Positions 26,240 through 34,973 of a stretch of DNA of 57,991 nucleotides are shown one piece after another (position 1 is the stretch's first letter; each line of letters opens with the position of its first letter). The notes beneath the pieces are model-generated. The model was not told the origin of the DNA, did not search any database, and worked only from the letters and a program-made list of their open reading frames with translations. The translations under genes were made by a program, and so were the position numbers. Source of the DNA: Butyrivibrio sp. (GTDB lineage: Bacteria > Bacillota > Clostridia > Lachnospirales > Lachnospiraceae); the NCBI GenBank assembly GCA_017615275.1, contig JAGAAO010000064.1, positions 1-57,991 on the forward strand, given 5' to 3'.

Positions 26240-26431
26240 CTACACGGCGCATCTCCGCTCCAGAAGAAGCCTAAATCCGTTCTCATCATTTATCATGACA
26301 ATATGATGATTACACGCTTTACATTCTCGCTCAGCCTCACCATAAACTAAAGTCAATAGATATTTCCCACAGAAAGGACAGTGGACAAATATTTTGCTTC
26401 TCCTTACAATAATTTTTCTTTTTTCTACCAT
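26240..26431 (-). CDS. Small zinc-ribbon protein
   Basis: A 63-residue basic protein with two CxxC knuckles (HCPFCGKYLL, then ERECKACNHHIV) separated by about 20 residues, a zinc-ribbon like those of Com or KTR proteins. Start has GAGGAGATTGTT. It is in the ICE control region, divergent from the XRE gene at 26615 with 183 nt between; that gap has an inverted repeat GCGTA..TACGC (26504-26536). Role unknown, presumably nucleic-acid binding. Confidence 0.75.
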   Translation of the reverse strand: MVEKRKIIVRRSKIFVHCPFCGKYLLTLVYGEAERECKACNHHIVMINDENGFRLLLERRCAV

Positions 26432-26614
26432 AACAATCTCCTCCTCTATACTTCATCAACAATCAAAAGTTCCTTTCTCGAAACATTTTTGATTTTCTAG
26501 GTAGCGTATATGAAATATGTTTCTAATGTGTTACGCAATTATTTTTATACGTTTCATTACTGTAATTTATAAGTATGCCTATTATCCATAGAATATTCAT
26601 AGAGGTAATAGCGC

Positions 26615-26989
26615 ATGAATAAGGACATTAAACTATATTTAACAGCATTATCAAAAGCCGTAAAAAGAGCTAGAAAAGCTCAGCATCTTAAACAAATTGA
26701 TCTCGCAGACATCGCAAACTTGGAAACCATGAGCATAAAGCGTGCTGAGAATCCCAATCTTGTTGATGACCTGAAGTTATCTACTTTTATCTTCATAATC
26801 AGAGCCCTTAATCTGGATTCCAATATTGTTGTGTATCCTGAGCTTAAAGAAATGCAACCCACAAAATCGGAACTACTCAACTTTATTACAACTAATTGTT
26901 CAGAAGCTGACTGCAAATTTATCTTCCCAGCTTTCAAAGAACTCGTAAAGATGGCACATTCCAGCAACTTGTCTGACATAAGAGATTAA
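26615..26989 (+). CDS. XRE-family transcriptional regulator
   Basis: A 124-residue protein, one of very few plus-strand genes in the ICE. The helix-turn-helix is VKRARKAQHLKQIDLADIANLETMSIKRAENPN, followed by a short region ending near residue 70 (LDSNIVVYPELKEM) and a helical C-terminal part likely to dimerise. Opposite orientation to the rest suggests a repressor acting on the divergent minus-strand control genes, as in many ICEs. Start preceded by AGAGGTAATAGCGC. Confidence 0.8.
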   Translation: MNKDIKLYLTALSKAVKRARKAQHLKQIDLADIANLETMSIKRAENPNLVDDLKLSTFIFIIRALNLDSNIVVYPELKEMQPTKSELLNFITTNCSEADCKFIFPAFKELVKMAHSSNLSDIRD

Positions 26990-26992
26990 AAA

Positions 26993-27027
26993 AGAGTCTA
27001 CTCTTCCATATAGGAAAAGCAGACTCT
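26993..27027. terminator. Bidirectional terminator between XRE and KTR genes
   Basis: AGAGTCT/AGACTCT, with inner pairs, a few bases after the XRE stop (26989) and the KTR stop (27035). The U-tract is better on the minus strand (TTTTTTAATC). Confidence 0.7.
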
Positions 27028-27034
27028 CCACATT

Positions 27035-27217
27035 TCATGTGCCCGGCTCCAAGCTTTTTTCTATTTTAAAATTGATTACATTTATTAGAGTTGTCTTTTT
27101 GCATTTTTGGCAATGCAACGGAAACTTAATAAGCACCGTATCTTCGCAAACTTTTATTCTGGTTTTCTTATCACATTCCGGGCATCTTACCCATCGTGTC
27201 TTTTTTTCTTCATTCAT
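27035..27217 (-). CDS. Cysteine-rich KTR family protein
   Basis: A 60-residue protein with CPECDKKTRIKVCEDT and CQKCKKTTLINVINFKIEK, matching the cysteine-rich KTR family found in Tn916/CTn elements next to the integration genes. Two CxxC pairs predict a zinc ribbon. Unlike other copies I recall, it carries the cargo-type tandem operator 78 nt upstream (27295-27326), so it may be tied to the LytTR regulon. Ribosome site is weak (AAGAAGC). Confidence 0.85.
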   Translation of the reverse strand: MNEEKKTRWVRCPECDKKTRIKVCEDTVLIKFPLHCQKCKKTTLINVINFKIEKSLEPGT

Positions 27218-27259
27218 TGCTTCTTACTCATATATTGACAGGAACGCAACAGTTATGTT

Positions 27260-27326
27260 TTATCACTTTGTCATTTAATTATCAATATCAGTTGCATGAA
27301 TGGACGTTATTTTGTCATGAAAAGAC
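27260..27326 (-). promoter_or_regulatory. Tandem operator and sigma-28-type -10 upstream of KTR gene
   Basis: Operator half-sites on the plus strand are CATGAATGGAC (27295-27305) and CATGAAAAGAC (27316-27326), 21 bp apart. 27 nt further toward the gene is AGTGATAA (27267-27260, minus strand), a weak match to the sigma-28 -10. No good -35. It is the first of nine such sites across the cargo. Confidence 0.6.
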
Positions 27327-27372
27327 AAAATTGAGAATGTCATCTTTCTTTTACTCGCAAAACCTACAAAAC

Positions 27373-28410
27373 CTACAACATGGCCAGTCCAAAATAATCC
27401 ATTATCCAGTTTCTGTCACCTGGATTTTTTAAAGGAATTCCATTACTGTTCAAATATTTGTGAATTCTGGCTTTTCCTTCACTTAGCGAGTTGTCATAAT
27501 GACTATTCCGTTGTATTTCCATCACCAGTTTTGAGTCACTACTGTCATTCGTTTTTCGTAAGTTCTTTGAGACATATTTCTCAACAACAGTTTTTATCTC
27601 ATCAAGATTTGAGTACCCCCTAAGATCAGCCCTTGCCTCGCAGAATAAAAATGACCTTGATGGTACAAAATCATTTGCAACAACTCCGGAGTCATCCAGA
27701 CCCCTGTAGATATTTATTGTCTTCTGATTCCATACACCATTGTATGTAATTCCTCCATCTATAAACGTACTGCTCTTATCAATTGCGTCATAGTCAGGAC
27801 TTTCCATTCCGTACTGATCGGCCAGTTCGTTAAATGTATTCTTTACTATGTTCTGCATATCGGAATAAGCGTAGTAATAATCAGCATTGTAGTACATACC
27901 ACCCTTGAGATTACTGTAGTAATCCCCTGCGTCCTGCCTCAATCCAGTTTTGATATACAATTGCTCTGCTTCCCGGTAATTGTTTTCAGCTGCATATTGG
28001 GCATTGGCTCTTGAAATATGCTCATACATTGTAGATAACGCTTTTGAAATTCTTTCTTTGCTGACATTATTGAAGCTACAGGTTTTCTTTACATACGCTA
28101 CGACTTCATCAGCAGTTCTGCAACCGGAATAGTATTCCTTCATCACATCATCTGTTTCATGAAAAAGCTTATTCCAGCTTAAAAGTGGCATTTCAGCCAT
28201 TCTGCTCTTGATATCATTATAGTTTTCACAGGGAATGGGGGCTGAAGACACTACGGAAGCCTCATATCTATATAAAGATGTTTCTGTACCATCTTCATTA
28301 ATCCTGTTAAGGCCACCGTCATCTCCCTTTCTAAGAGTAACAGTTTCATAACTGTTCTTCTGATAATAGCTTAATTCGTATGTATCTGTCAGCCCCGTTT
28401 TCTGAATCAT
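27373..28410 (-). CDS. Cargo protein, unknown (YQ-type N-terminus)
   Basis: A 345-residue protein, not recognised. The N-terminus TYELSYYQKNSYETV places Tyr-Tyr-Gln at 15-17, the motif shared by most cargo proteins; no Sec signal or membrane segment is present. The centre is helical (YEHISRANAQYAAENNYREAEQLYIKTG) with many Tyr (GGMYYNADYYYAYSDMQNIV). The C-terminus ends GDRNWIMDYFGLAML. It lies 25 nt after the 28436 gene and is probably the end of a three-gene unit starting at 31220. Function unknown. Confidence 0.72.
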   Translation of the reverse strand: MIQKTGLTDTYELSYYQKNSYETVTLRKGDDGGLNRINEDGTETSLYRYEASVVSSAPIPCENYNDIKSRMAEMPLLSWNKLFHETDDVMKEYYSGCRTADEVVAYVKKTCSFNNVSKERISKALSTMYEHISRANAQYAAENNYREAEQLYIKTGLRQDAGDYYSNLKGGMYYNADYYYAYSDMQNIVKNTFNELADQYGMESPDYDAIDKSSTFIDGGITYNGVWNQKTINIYRGLDDSGVVANDFVPSRSFLFCEARADLRGYSNLDEIKTVVEKYVSKNLRKTNDSSDSKLVMEIQRNSHYDNSLSEGKARIHKYLNSNGIPLKNPGDRNWIMDYFGLAML

Positions 28411-28435
28411 AATAATTCTCCTGTATCATCCTGCG

Positions 28436-30466
28436 TCAAGCATTCTTTTTCTTCTGTAAAACTGCCCAGTTAGCCAGGTCAAGAAAATCATTTCTGGGTG
28501 TTCTTGCATTAACACGCTGCTCAGCCCACATATTATCCATGAAGTTACAGAACTCATCGAAAGAATAACGTTTGCTGCCATTGTCGTACATGTACCATCT
28601 GCTCGCTGCATTGGGATCTTGCTCAAGCAGTCTTTCTCTGGTGGACTTCCAGTTTTTGTTAAGCTCCTGTTGGTTGCTGGCAACCTTTTCACCCATCATT
28701 CTTATGAACTCATACCCATCCATAGCCTTCTGGATCTTGCCATTCTTCCAGTTTTCTTCAATAAGATTCTTAACATAATCAGAGGATGTCTCATCAACAT
28801 CTTCCGTTTTTTCTCCATGCTGAATCCAATCCTTAAATGATTCCTCGCTTATTTTTCCGCTTAAGTAGTCGGACCACTTTTCTTCATTTGAAAAGAAGCT
28901 CGAGCTGATTGAGTTATCAGCCATCCATGCCATAATAGATTGTGCTCTTTCATATTCTTCTTCACTTTGGAATTCTATCTCCCACTCTATTTCATGGGTA
29001 TCATTGTTAGTATATCGAATTCCATGTACATCCATGGAAATAAGACCAAACTTATTCTCTTCCTGCACATTAACCTTTGTTGTCTCCGAAACTGTCTTAT
29101 CCTTATCTCCAAGAAGCTTCTCCCATTCTTCATCAGTCAGGTCGCCCAGATCCTTGTCACCGCCCTGTGATAAAAAGAGATTACGGGTCTCTTCAAGCAT
29201 CTTTAGAACAACTGACGCATCAATGGTCTCACCAGTCTTCTCCTTAGTGAAAGAAACTTTGGAATCTGACAGGGCACTATTCCAATTCTGCTTCTTTGTC
29301 ATAGCCTCATCAAAGTTTGAGTAACTGTTTTCTGAAAGAGGGTCTATAACGCTTTTCATGGAATGGAAACTGCCAAAAGAGTCCGAGGTGCCTGTTCCAT
29401 GTGCATCGGCATACTGGCAATATGCAAACATCTCTATTACAGTAGCATTCTTGGGATCTACTTCATCAACGTTCACATCAATATCATGATCATGTACATG
29501 AACCCTGACTATCTTGTCATCAGAACCTGGCTTAATGACCTCTGAAGCAGTCATGACATAGCTGTTAATATTTCCGACAGGAATTGTTCCCATTCCATGG
29601 AGTGGTCTTACTTCCAGTTCTCCCAGATATTCTTCGCTCTCTTCTGGTTTATTATCTGTTTTTTCAGCACCACCAATTTCTCTTGTTCCTTCAAAGGTTA
29701 TTGACTGGAACCTAAAGCTGGTGCTCCCAAATGTACCAAAGCCTCCTGTATCTCCCCAGACTTTAGCACCATTAAAGCTTGTTGCTGTAACAGCAGGTTC
29801 CGGTGAGATGCCGGTTCCAATTCCCGATGTCATCATAACTTCCATAAGTCTGTTAATATGTGACAAAAGCTGCTCTGCTCCAAGTGTACTTACCCCCATG
29901 AGCTGATAGTTTTTGATTGAACCATCAAGCTCAGACATATAGTTCTTTTTCTCAAAAATATCATCAGGCGCAACACTATCCACAGCTCCCATAGCCTCAT
30001 CTGCCAGCCCTTCTGTATCCCTGATGTATGAGCAAAGCGCTGCAAACTCTGTAAAATCAGAGTCAGTTGGATCTACATTATAAGGGTCTATCTCCTTTGA
30101 AAACTCATTTCCGTTTTCATCGGTACCTGTGGCGGTATACTTTCTGGTGTCCCCATCTACATCTATTCTGATCTGGAACTGCTGCATTACTCCCTGATAG
30201 GAATAAGCCGTTTTTCCATCTGCTAGCTGCGTCGCACCAAATCCGGAGTTCCAGATATTTGCAGTAATAACGCGAGTATAGCCCTTCTTAGCAGATGTAT
30301 CTTCCTTAGCTACTGCGTCAGTAAGCTCCGGCGCTTCCTCATCCTTATCAAGAACTGCACTCTGAAAATCTCCGCTGCCAATAGTCTGGTTTGAATAATA
30401 GTGGGCACTCTGCACATACGCACTCTGGGTGTAATAATAATTTCCGTTTGTAATGGTATTTGACAT
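28436..30466 (-). CDS. Large cargo protein with at least two copies of the VDP repeat domain
   Basis: The ATG at 30466 follows AAAGGAACACTT; a longer start is rejected. About 676 residues without signal peptide. The N-terminus is Tyr/Gln-rich (NGNYYYTQSAYVQS). A domain near 107-153 (DENGNEFSKEIDPYNVDPTDSDFTE, then FAALCSYIRD) recurs near 318-358 (HDIDVNVDEVDPKNATVIEM, then FAYCQYADAHG). The same module occurs once in the 30603 and 31391 proteins. A third diverged copy may sit near 500. The C-terminal part is helical. It is an internally duplicated paralogue; function unknown. Confidence 0.75.
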   Translation of the reverse strand: MSNTITNGNYYYTQSAYVQSAHYYSNQTIGSGDFQSAVLDKDEEAPELTDAVAKEDTSAKKGYTRVITANIWNSGFGATQLADGKTAYSYQGVMQQFQIRIDVDGDTRKYTATGTDENGNEFSKEIDPYNVDPTDSDFTEFAALCSYIRDTEGLADEAMGAVDSVAPDDIFEKKNYMSELDGSIKNYQLMGVSTLGAEQLLSHINRLMEVMMTSGIGTGISPEPAVTATSFNGAKVWGDTGGFGTFGSTSFRFQSITFEGTREIGGAEKTDNKPEESEEYLGELEVRPLHGMGTIPVGNINSYVMTASEVIKPGSDDKIVRVHVHDHDIDVNVDEVDPKNATVIEMFAYCQYADAHGTGTSDSFGSFHSMKSVIDPLSENSYSNFDEAMTKKQNWNSALSDSKVSFTKEKTGETIDASVVLKMLEETRNLFLSQGGDKDLGDLTDEEWEKLLGDKDKTVSETTKVNVQEENKFGLISMDVHGIRYTNNDTHEIEWEIEFQSEEEYERAQSIMAWMADNSISSSFFSNEEKWSDYLSGKISEESFKDWIQHGEKTEDVDETSSDYVKNLIEENWKNGKIQKAMDGYEFIRMMGEKVASNQQELNKNWKSTRERLLEQDPNAASRWYMYDNGSKRYSFDEFCNFMDNMWAEQRVNARTPRNDFLDLANWAVLQKKKNA

Positions 30467-30602
30467 AAGTGTTCCTTTCTGCGGCTCATCTGTCATTCAA
30501 AGCCGCTCCACTCTCCTGAAAGGACCGAGTGGGTGCTACGTTTTTAGGTTCTTCACATTTAATCCTGGCCTCACCTTCCTTCATCATTTTCTATCCCTGG
30601 TA

Positions 30603-31220
30603 TTAAAGCCATTTAAGAAGATCCAACAATCCTTTCAGACCTCTTGGCGAAGCATTATTGTTCATATTTAACATAAGCTGCTGCTCGTACCAGCTCCTAA
30701 AGTTGATATTTGTACTCATATCCGCATCCGGTCTGCTATATTCCATCTTATGATGGGCAACCACAAGGTTCATCATCACATCCTTACTATCCAGCTTGCC
30801 CTCATCCTGAAGGTGTTGCATCCTCACGGATAGTTCTATAAAGTCACAGCTTGATGCATCTACTTTATCAACATCAATGTGCCTCTCTTCATATCTTCCA
30901 TCGTTAAACTTTAGCTTGACCGTATACTCAGAGTCTGTTCCTTCATCTCTGTAAACTTCTGCATCATATCCATATTTGCCGTCATACCAATGGAACGTAG
31001 GCTTTTTACTCTGCTGGTCATCTGCGATATCATTATCGTCGGAATTGATTCTGTTTTCTACGACATCTGCCTCATTTTCATAGGCTTTACTTTTCTCCAT
31101 CAGTTTTGTTGCAAAAGAATCTGAAATGGATTCTTTATTATTACTGTCTGGTGGTCTGTCGCTTATACGAACGCCCTGATAGAAGCTCGTCTGACTAAGA
31201 TACTGTACGTTTGTTACCAT
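30603..31220 (-). CDS. Cargo protein with one VDP repeat domain
   Basis: The ATG at 31220 follows AGAGGCAGGAAAAAT. About 205 residues, no signal peptide. N-terminus VQYLSQTSFYQGVRIS with Tyr14-Gln15. Residues 97-141 (EYTVKLKFNDGRYEERHIDV, then DKVDASSCDFIELSVRMQHL) are the repeat domain shared with the 28436 and 31391 products. It is the first gene of the unit that includes the 28436 and 27373 genes, with operator, sigma-28-type promoter and 40-nt hairpin upstream. The 137-nt gap before the next gene holds two short stems (GCGGCT/AGCCGC, CCACTC/GAGTGG). Confidence 0.75.
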   Translation of the reverse strand: MVTNVQYLSQTSFYQGVRISDRPPDSNNKESISDSFATKLMEKSKAYENEADVVENRINSDDNDIADDQQSKKPTFHWYDGKYGYDAEVYRDEGTDSEYTVKLKFNDGRYEERHIDVDKVDASSCDFIELSVRMQHLQDEGKLDSKDVMMNLVVAHHKMEYSRPDADMSTNINFRSWYEQQLMLNMNNNASPRGLKGLLDLLKWL

Positions 31221-31251
31221 ATTTTTCCTGCCTCTCTTAAAAAACACAAAT

Positions 31252-31291
31252 GCCGAATACCCCTAGACTTATCAATCCATTGATATCCGGC
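31252..31291 (-). promoter_or_regulatory. Conserved 40-nt 5' UTR hairpin, copy 1
   Basis: Minus strand GCCGGATATC pairs with GGTATTCGGC through G-U pairs; the inner TGGATT pairs with AGTCTA. Length, position just after the -10 box, and one 20-nt arm block (TCAATCCATTGATATCCGGC on plus) are the same as in copies at 32046 and 40327. Confidence 0.75.
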
Positions 31292-31307
31292 TGTTCCTTC
31301 ACTTTTT

Positions 31308-31375
31308 ATATCGGAAATAACACAGGTCATCTTATATTGACTGCATGAATAGTCGCTAAATAGTCATAATTGGAC
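31308..31375 (-). promoter_or_regulatory. Sigma-28-type promoter with tandem operator for the 31220 unit
   Basis: Minus strand TAAG (31334-31331), 15-nt spacer, TCCGATAT (31315-31308), close to the TAAA-N15-GCCGATAA consensus. Upstream by 28 nt is the operator: CATGAATAGTC (31344-31354) and CATAATTGGAC (31365-31375). Confidence 0.8.
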
Positions 31376-31390
31376 TATTAACACCCTTAT

Positions 31391-32017
31391 CTACATGAAT
31401 GCGTATGATTTCGTGTTTGCTCCAAAGAAATTCCGACTTTCTGAGAGTGCATCAAAAAACGCCTTAAACCGCAAATATCCCTGAGTATTTCCTATTGTGT
31501 ACTGCATCTGCATCATGTCACGCGCAAGCTCCATGAAATTTGCTGACCCCAGGCCGTCATAACTGGGATTCTTATCATAAATCTGACTCCTGCACATCAA
31601 AAAACTGTCAACAGCATTCTTACACTTTCCGCTATCTGACAGATATGCAGAATAGGCATGCATTTCAGCCGTGGTAGCATTACTTGGATCAACCTCAGAA
31701 ATCTTTACCATCTGCTCTGTTTTATTTCCATCTTTATCCCATACCTCTACCCGATACTCAGGATCACTCTCATCAAAATCTGCAGGCTTATAAATAACGG
31801 TATTTACTCCTGATCGCGCATCCACCCACGAACTAAGACACCTTGAGCCATCCGTAGGTGTTTTATCATAGTGAAGTGTAAGGCCTTCTGATGAGGAAAT
31901 TGTTGATATACCCTTTCCTCCAATAGCATTCTTAAAATCCCAGTTTTCTGCTTTATTTGTCTTTGATTCATTAATCCCCTGGTAAGAATATGTATTATCA
32001 ACTGCTCCTATTCTCAT
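31391..32017 (-). CDS. Cargo protein with one VDP repeat domain
   Basis: The ATG at 32017 has AAAGGGGAAATGGCA upstream; longer starts are rejected. About 208 residues, no signal peptide. N-terminus MRIGAVDNTYSYQGINES has Tyr12-Gln13. The repeat domain is at 87-133 (YRVEVWDKDGNKTEQMVKIS, then EVDPSNATTAEMHAYSAYLS). The C-terminal part is helical (FMELARDMMQMQYTIGNTQG). A monocistronic unit with its own operator, promoter and hairpin. Function unknown; paralogous to the 30603 product. Confidence 0.75.
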   Translation of the reverse strand: MRIGAVDNTYSYQGINESKTNKAENWDFKNAIGGKGISTISSSEGLTLHYDKTPTDGSRCLSSWVDARSGVNTVIYKPADFDESDPEYRVEVWDKDGNKTEQMVKISEVDPSNATTAEMHAYSAYLSDSGKCKNAVDSFLMCRSQIYDKNPSYDGLGSANFMELARDMMQMQYTIGNTQGYLRFKAFFDALSESRNFFGANTKSYAFM

Positions 32018-32045
32018 TGCCATTTCCCCTTTCAATATACAAAAT

Positions 32046-32085
32046 GCCGGATATCCAGGATTGTCTCAATCCATTGATATCCGGC
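32046..32085 (-). promoter_or_regulatory. Conserved 40-nt 5' UTR hairpin, copy 2
   Basis: Perfect 10-bp outer stem GCCGGATATC/GATATCCGGC, with inner stem GGATTG/CAATCC around AGA. It is the most regular of three copies and starts about 17 nt after the -10 box, so it should cap the 5' end of the mRNA. Confidence 0.8.
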
Positions 32086-32101
32086 TGTTCCATCAATTCT
32101 A

Positions 32102-32170
32102 TTATCGAAAAAAGCACCTGTAATCTTTATATTTATGTCATGAATAGACGTTATAATGTCATGAATCGCA
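32102..32170 (-). promoter_or_regulatory. Sigma-28-type promoter with tandem operator for the 32017 gene
   Basis: Minus strand TAAA (32129-32126), 16-nt spacer, TTCGATAA (32109-32102). Operator half-sites CATGAATAGAC (32139-32149) and CATGAATCGCA (32160-32170), 21 bp apart, 29 nt upstream of the -10. Confidence 0.8.
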
Positions 32171-32175
32171 TATGC

Positions 32176-32787
32176 TTAATCATTTACTATAGTTGTCGGT
32201 CTGCACCTGTCCAGACTGTTCTTAGGTATTCTCACAAAAACATCAGCTATACCTTTATCAAGTTGGGTTCCGGAAACTTCACGGATGATACTTATTGCGT
32301 TCTGATGAGTTCTTTCACCCTCATAGGCTCTCTTCATCGTAATAGCAGAATAAGTATCCGTTATGGCTATAATTCTGGAAGCTGTAGGTATATCTTTTCC
32401 CTTTAAATGATAGTACCCTCTGCCATCAATTCTCTCATGATGGTATAATACCCATTTTGCGATTTCGGAAGGGATCCCGATATTATCAAGAGCTCTGGCC
32501 CCAAGCTCAGGATGAGTTCGTATTATCTCCCATTCTGCTTCATCAAGTTTTGCCGGTTTATATAGTATGGCTCTGGGTATTTCAAGTTTCCCTATGTCAT
32601 GCATGAGAGCAGCAACCTCCAGATCCACAGGATCAACCTTACATCTGTATACTTCCGGTAAAGTAGCATAAAGAGTCATGGTAAGTTTTTGGACATGCAT
32701 GCTATGCCACAGCACTTCATTGTCATCAAAGCAAGCATATAAATTCTCTATCCTATTCTTCCACTCCAACGCTTGTAGAATACTCAA
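32176..32787 (-). CDS. HD-GYP-like phosphodiesterase
   Basis: A 203-residue single-domain protein. First His in WHSMHVQKLT, HD in ALMHDIGKLEIP, then THPELGARAL, and VLYHHERIDGRGYYHLKGKDIP in place of the canonical HHERxDGxGYP (Tyr for Pro at the end). HD-GYP proteins hydrolyse cyclic di-GMP. No receiver domain. It is 40 nt after the GHKL kinase gene and the third gene of the 34812 operon. It gives the locus a possible link to c-di-GMP control of motility; activity is inferred. Confidence 0.85.
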   Translation of the reverse strand: MSILQALEWKNRIENLYACFDDNEVLWHSMHVQKLTMTLYATLPEVYRCKVDPVDLEVAALMHDIGKLEIPRAILYKPAKLDEAEWEIIRTHPELGARALDNIGIPSEIAKWVLYHHERIDGRGYYHLKGKDIPTASRIIAITDTYSAITMKRAYEGERTHQNAISIIREVSGTQLDKGIADVFVRIPKNSLDRCRPTTIVND

Positions 32788-32827
32788 TTTCTAAAATTAC
32801 CCCTTAGGAAAAGCGTAAAATACTGCA

Positions 32828-34105
32828 TCAGATCATTACTACCGCACTAAATTCCTGATCATTGCAAGATATTGCGAAGCTGCCATCATACTTACTTGCC
32901 ACGTGTTCCACATTGGTAAGTCCGATCCCATGACCTGCCGAATTATCCCCCTGAACCTTATTGTCAATAATATCAACTCTCCGGATTACAGGATTTTTTA
33001 CCATAATAATTATGTTTCCATCCTTCTCAACAAATTTAACCTGTATTGAAGCCATTCTACCGGCTGAGATTACTTTTTCACATTCATGAATGGCATTCTC
33101 AAGAAGATTTCCAAGAAGAACTACAATATCCTCATCGGATATACGGATGCTTTTAAGATCGCTTACTGCAAATGTCATTCCGATATTCTTTTCCTTGGCA
33201 ATACGATACTGCTGGTTTAGAACAGCGTTTACCACAGGATGACCAACATTGACCTCCGCAATTTCGACAGAAATACTCTTAGTGAGCTGTTCCACATACT
33301 CTGTAGCTGCACTAATATCTCCGCTGTTTAATAATTCCTGCACAATGCCAAGCTGCTTTTTATAATCATGGAGTTTTCTTCCCTGTCGTTCATACAAGGA
33401 CTGCATATCCCTGAATGCCTGTAGCTGATTCTGCTTACTTTCGATTTGTACCTCAGACAGCCTTATCTTCTCGTCTTTAATCATTAGTTCCTGTAACGCG
33501 AACAAGGCTGCGACATTTCCAATAAGCAACACCGCAGAAACAAACGTTTCAAATGGTCCCATAAGCGCTTGTGTGAAAAAAGAACCATAATACAAACCGG
33601 CAATAACACCTGCAAATGGCAACCATATAAATTTCAAAAGCTGATTTGTAGGTCTTTTTAGCAGTTGTTTTATCGCAGACATTTTCCATTTTAAAAGGCC
33701 TATGATAGCAATCCTGATCATATATGAACAACTCATTCCAAGTAAAGAAAGCCACCTATTCTTATCATCATATGTAAACTGAAGTATCCCGATCATTATT
33801 GTTTCTGCTAATACCATAAATGTAGTGTTGATGCTTGCAACAAATACAGCTGTAATAACATTTGATTTGTAGCATACCTTCAAAAACACTATAAAAACAA
33901 ACATCAATATCAGCAATTTCAATGCAAAATTTGTAGAGAAAGCTTCAACCAAAAGCGCGTTTCCAACAATCGCGACATATAATGGCACACCGGAAACATA
34001 TTTCCTGACTGAGTTCCATTTATGGCTAAGGAATATGTCAAACAACCGCATGCTTGTAATCGCTTCAATCACACCAGATGCCAAAAAGAAAAACCATGCT
34101 ATCAT
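32828..34105 (-). CDS. AgrC-like GHKL sensor histidine kinase (system B)
   Basis: A 425-residue protein. The first 215 residues hold about six or seven membrane segments (SGVIEAITSMRLFDIF, LLILMFVFIVFLKVCY, FVSAVLLIGNVAALFAL). The His box is RKLHDYKKQLGIVQEL, the N box LLGNLLENAIHEC, the G box GHGIGLTNVEHV. This is the GHKL class used for peptide quorum sensing. It overlaps the LytTR gene upstream by 4 nt. No AgrB or clear AgrD gene is in the window, so the signal is unknown. Confidence 0.88.
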   Translation of the reverse strand: MIAWFFFLASGVIEAITSMRLFDIFLSHKWNSVRKYVSGVPLYVAIVGNALLVEAFSTNFALKLLILMFVFIVFLKVCYKSNVITAVFVASINTTFMVLAETIMIGILQFTYDDKNRWLSLLGMSCSYMIRIAIIGLLKWKMSAIKQLLKRPTNQLLKFIWLPFAGVIAGLYYGSFFTQALMGPFETFVSAVLLIGNVAALFALQELMIKDEKIRLSEVQIESKQNQLQAFRDMQSLYERQGRKLHDYKKQLGIVQELLNSGDISAATEYVEQLTKSISVEIAEVNVGHPVVNAVLNQQYRIAKEKNIGMTFAVSDLKSIRISDEDIVVLLGNLLENAIHECEKVISAGRMASIQVKFVEKDGNIIIMVKNPVIRRVDIIDNKVQGDNSAGHGIGLTNVEHVASKYDGSFAISCNDQEFSAVVMI

Positions 34106-34812
34106 ATCCGATCCCCCGCATAGAGAGCGAACTCATTTCTTACTTCTTTGTATCTCCCCCGCGGAACAGGTAACTCCCTGCCGTCATCCAAAGTCAGGAC
34201 ATAGTTATTAATGCTTCTAACGTGATCCATGTTTACAAGAAAACTGTTATGAATACGGAGAAATCCGTGCGGTTTAAGCTGTCCCTCCATATCATCCAGC
34301 TTCTTATATATCTGGTAGGTCTGATTACTCAAATTGATAATATTCTTATGTCCTGCAGTTTCTACCAGTAAAATGTCCGCTGCTTTCAGGCAGACGTCCC
34401 CACCCACACATGAAAACATTATCTTACTGGATCTTCTGTGCTTGTCACTGCAAATATCGTCCATGCACTCAAAGATAGTCTTATCCAGATCGTCCTTTAT
34501 CAGGAACCGACTTGCTCTTACTTTATAACCATCAAGAGCATAATTCATGTATGCAGTAACAAGGATTATCGGAACATCTTCCATATCCATTCTGATTTCC
34601 TTTGCTACAGCAAGTCCATCCATTCCTTCCATGTTTATATCAAGGAAAATGGCATCTGTGTCGGAATCTGTTTTTAGCGAGTGAAGCAGCTCAGATCCCG
34701 ATTTATACTCAGAAAAAGAAATGCCAATTCCTGCCTTTTTATCATATTCTTCAATCAGCTTCTCCAATCTTTCTATATCCCTTATATCATCATCACATAT
34801 TGAAATGTTCAT
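34102..34812 (-). CDS. LytTR response regulator (system B)
   Basis: A 236-residue protein. The receiver domain (1-120) has ICDDDIRDIE and phospho-acceptor Asp in IFLDINMEGMDG. The LytTR DNA-binding domain (about 140-235) has VETAGHKNIINLSNQTYQIY, PHGFLRIHNSFLVNMDHVRS and DGRELPVPRGRYKEVR. It is first in the operon with the GHKL kinase and HD-GYP gene and carries one of the nine operators 68 nt upstream, so autoregulation is likely. Confidence 0.9.
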   Translation of the reverse strand: MNISICDDDIRDIERLEKLIEEYDKKAGIGISFSEYKSGSELLHSLKTDSDTDAIFLDINMEGMDGLAVAKEIRMDMEDVPIILVTAYMNYALDGYKVRASRFLIKDDLDKTIFECMDDICSDKHRRSSKIMFSCVGGDVCLKAADILLVETAGHKNIINLSNQTYQIYKKLDDMEGQLKPHGFLRIHNSFLVNMDHVRSINNYVLTLDDGRELPVPRGRYKEVRNEFALYAGDRI

Positions 34813-34844
34813 AAAACACCTTCTTTCAAGTTCTACTAATAATG

Positions 34845-34911
34845 ATATCGGATATTTTATGAATATAAAGACATGGCAGCATGAATCGACTTCAAAATGG
34901 CATAAATCGGC
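34845..34911 (-). promoter_or_regulatory. Tandem operator and sigma-28-type -10 for the LytTR-B operon
   Basis: Minus strand TCCGATAT (34852-34845), no good TAAA at -35 (TCTT instead). Operator CATGAATCGAC (34880-34890) and CATAAATCGGC (34901-34911), 27 nt upstream. The poor -35 fits a promoter that needs the activator. Confidence 0.72.
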
Positions 34912-34973
34912 GGTAATACATTAAAAATCAAGAAGGCACTCCTTTGGTGGAATGCCTTGACGATTTCCAAAGC

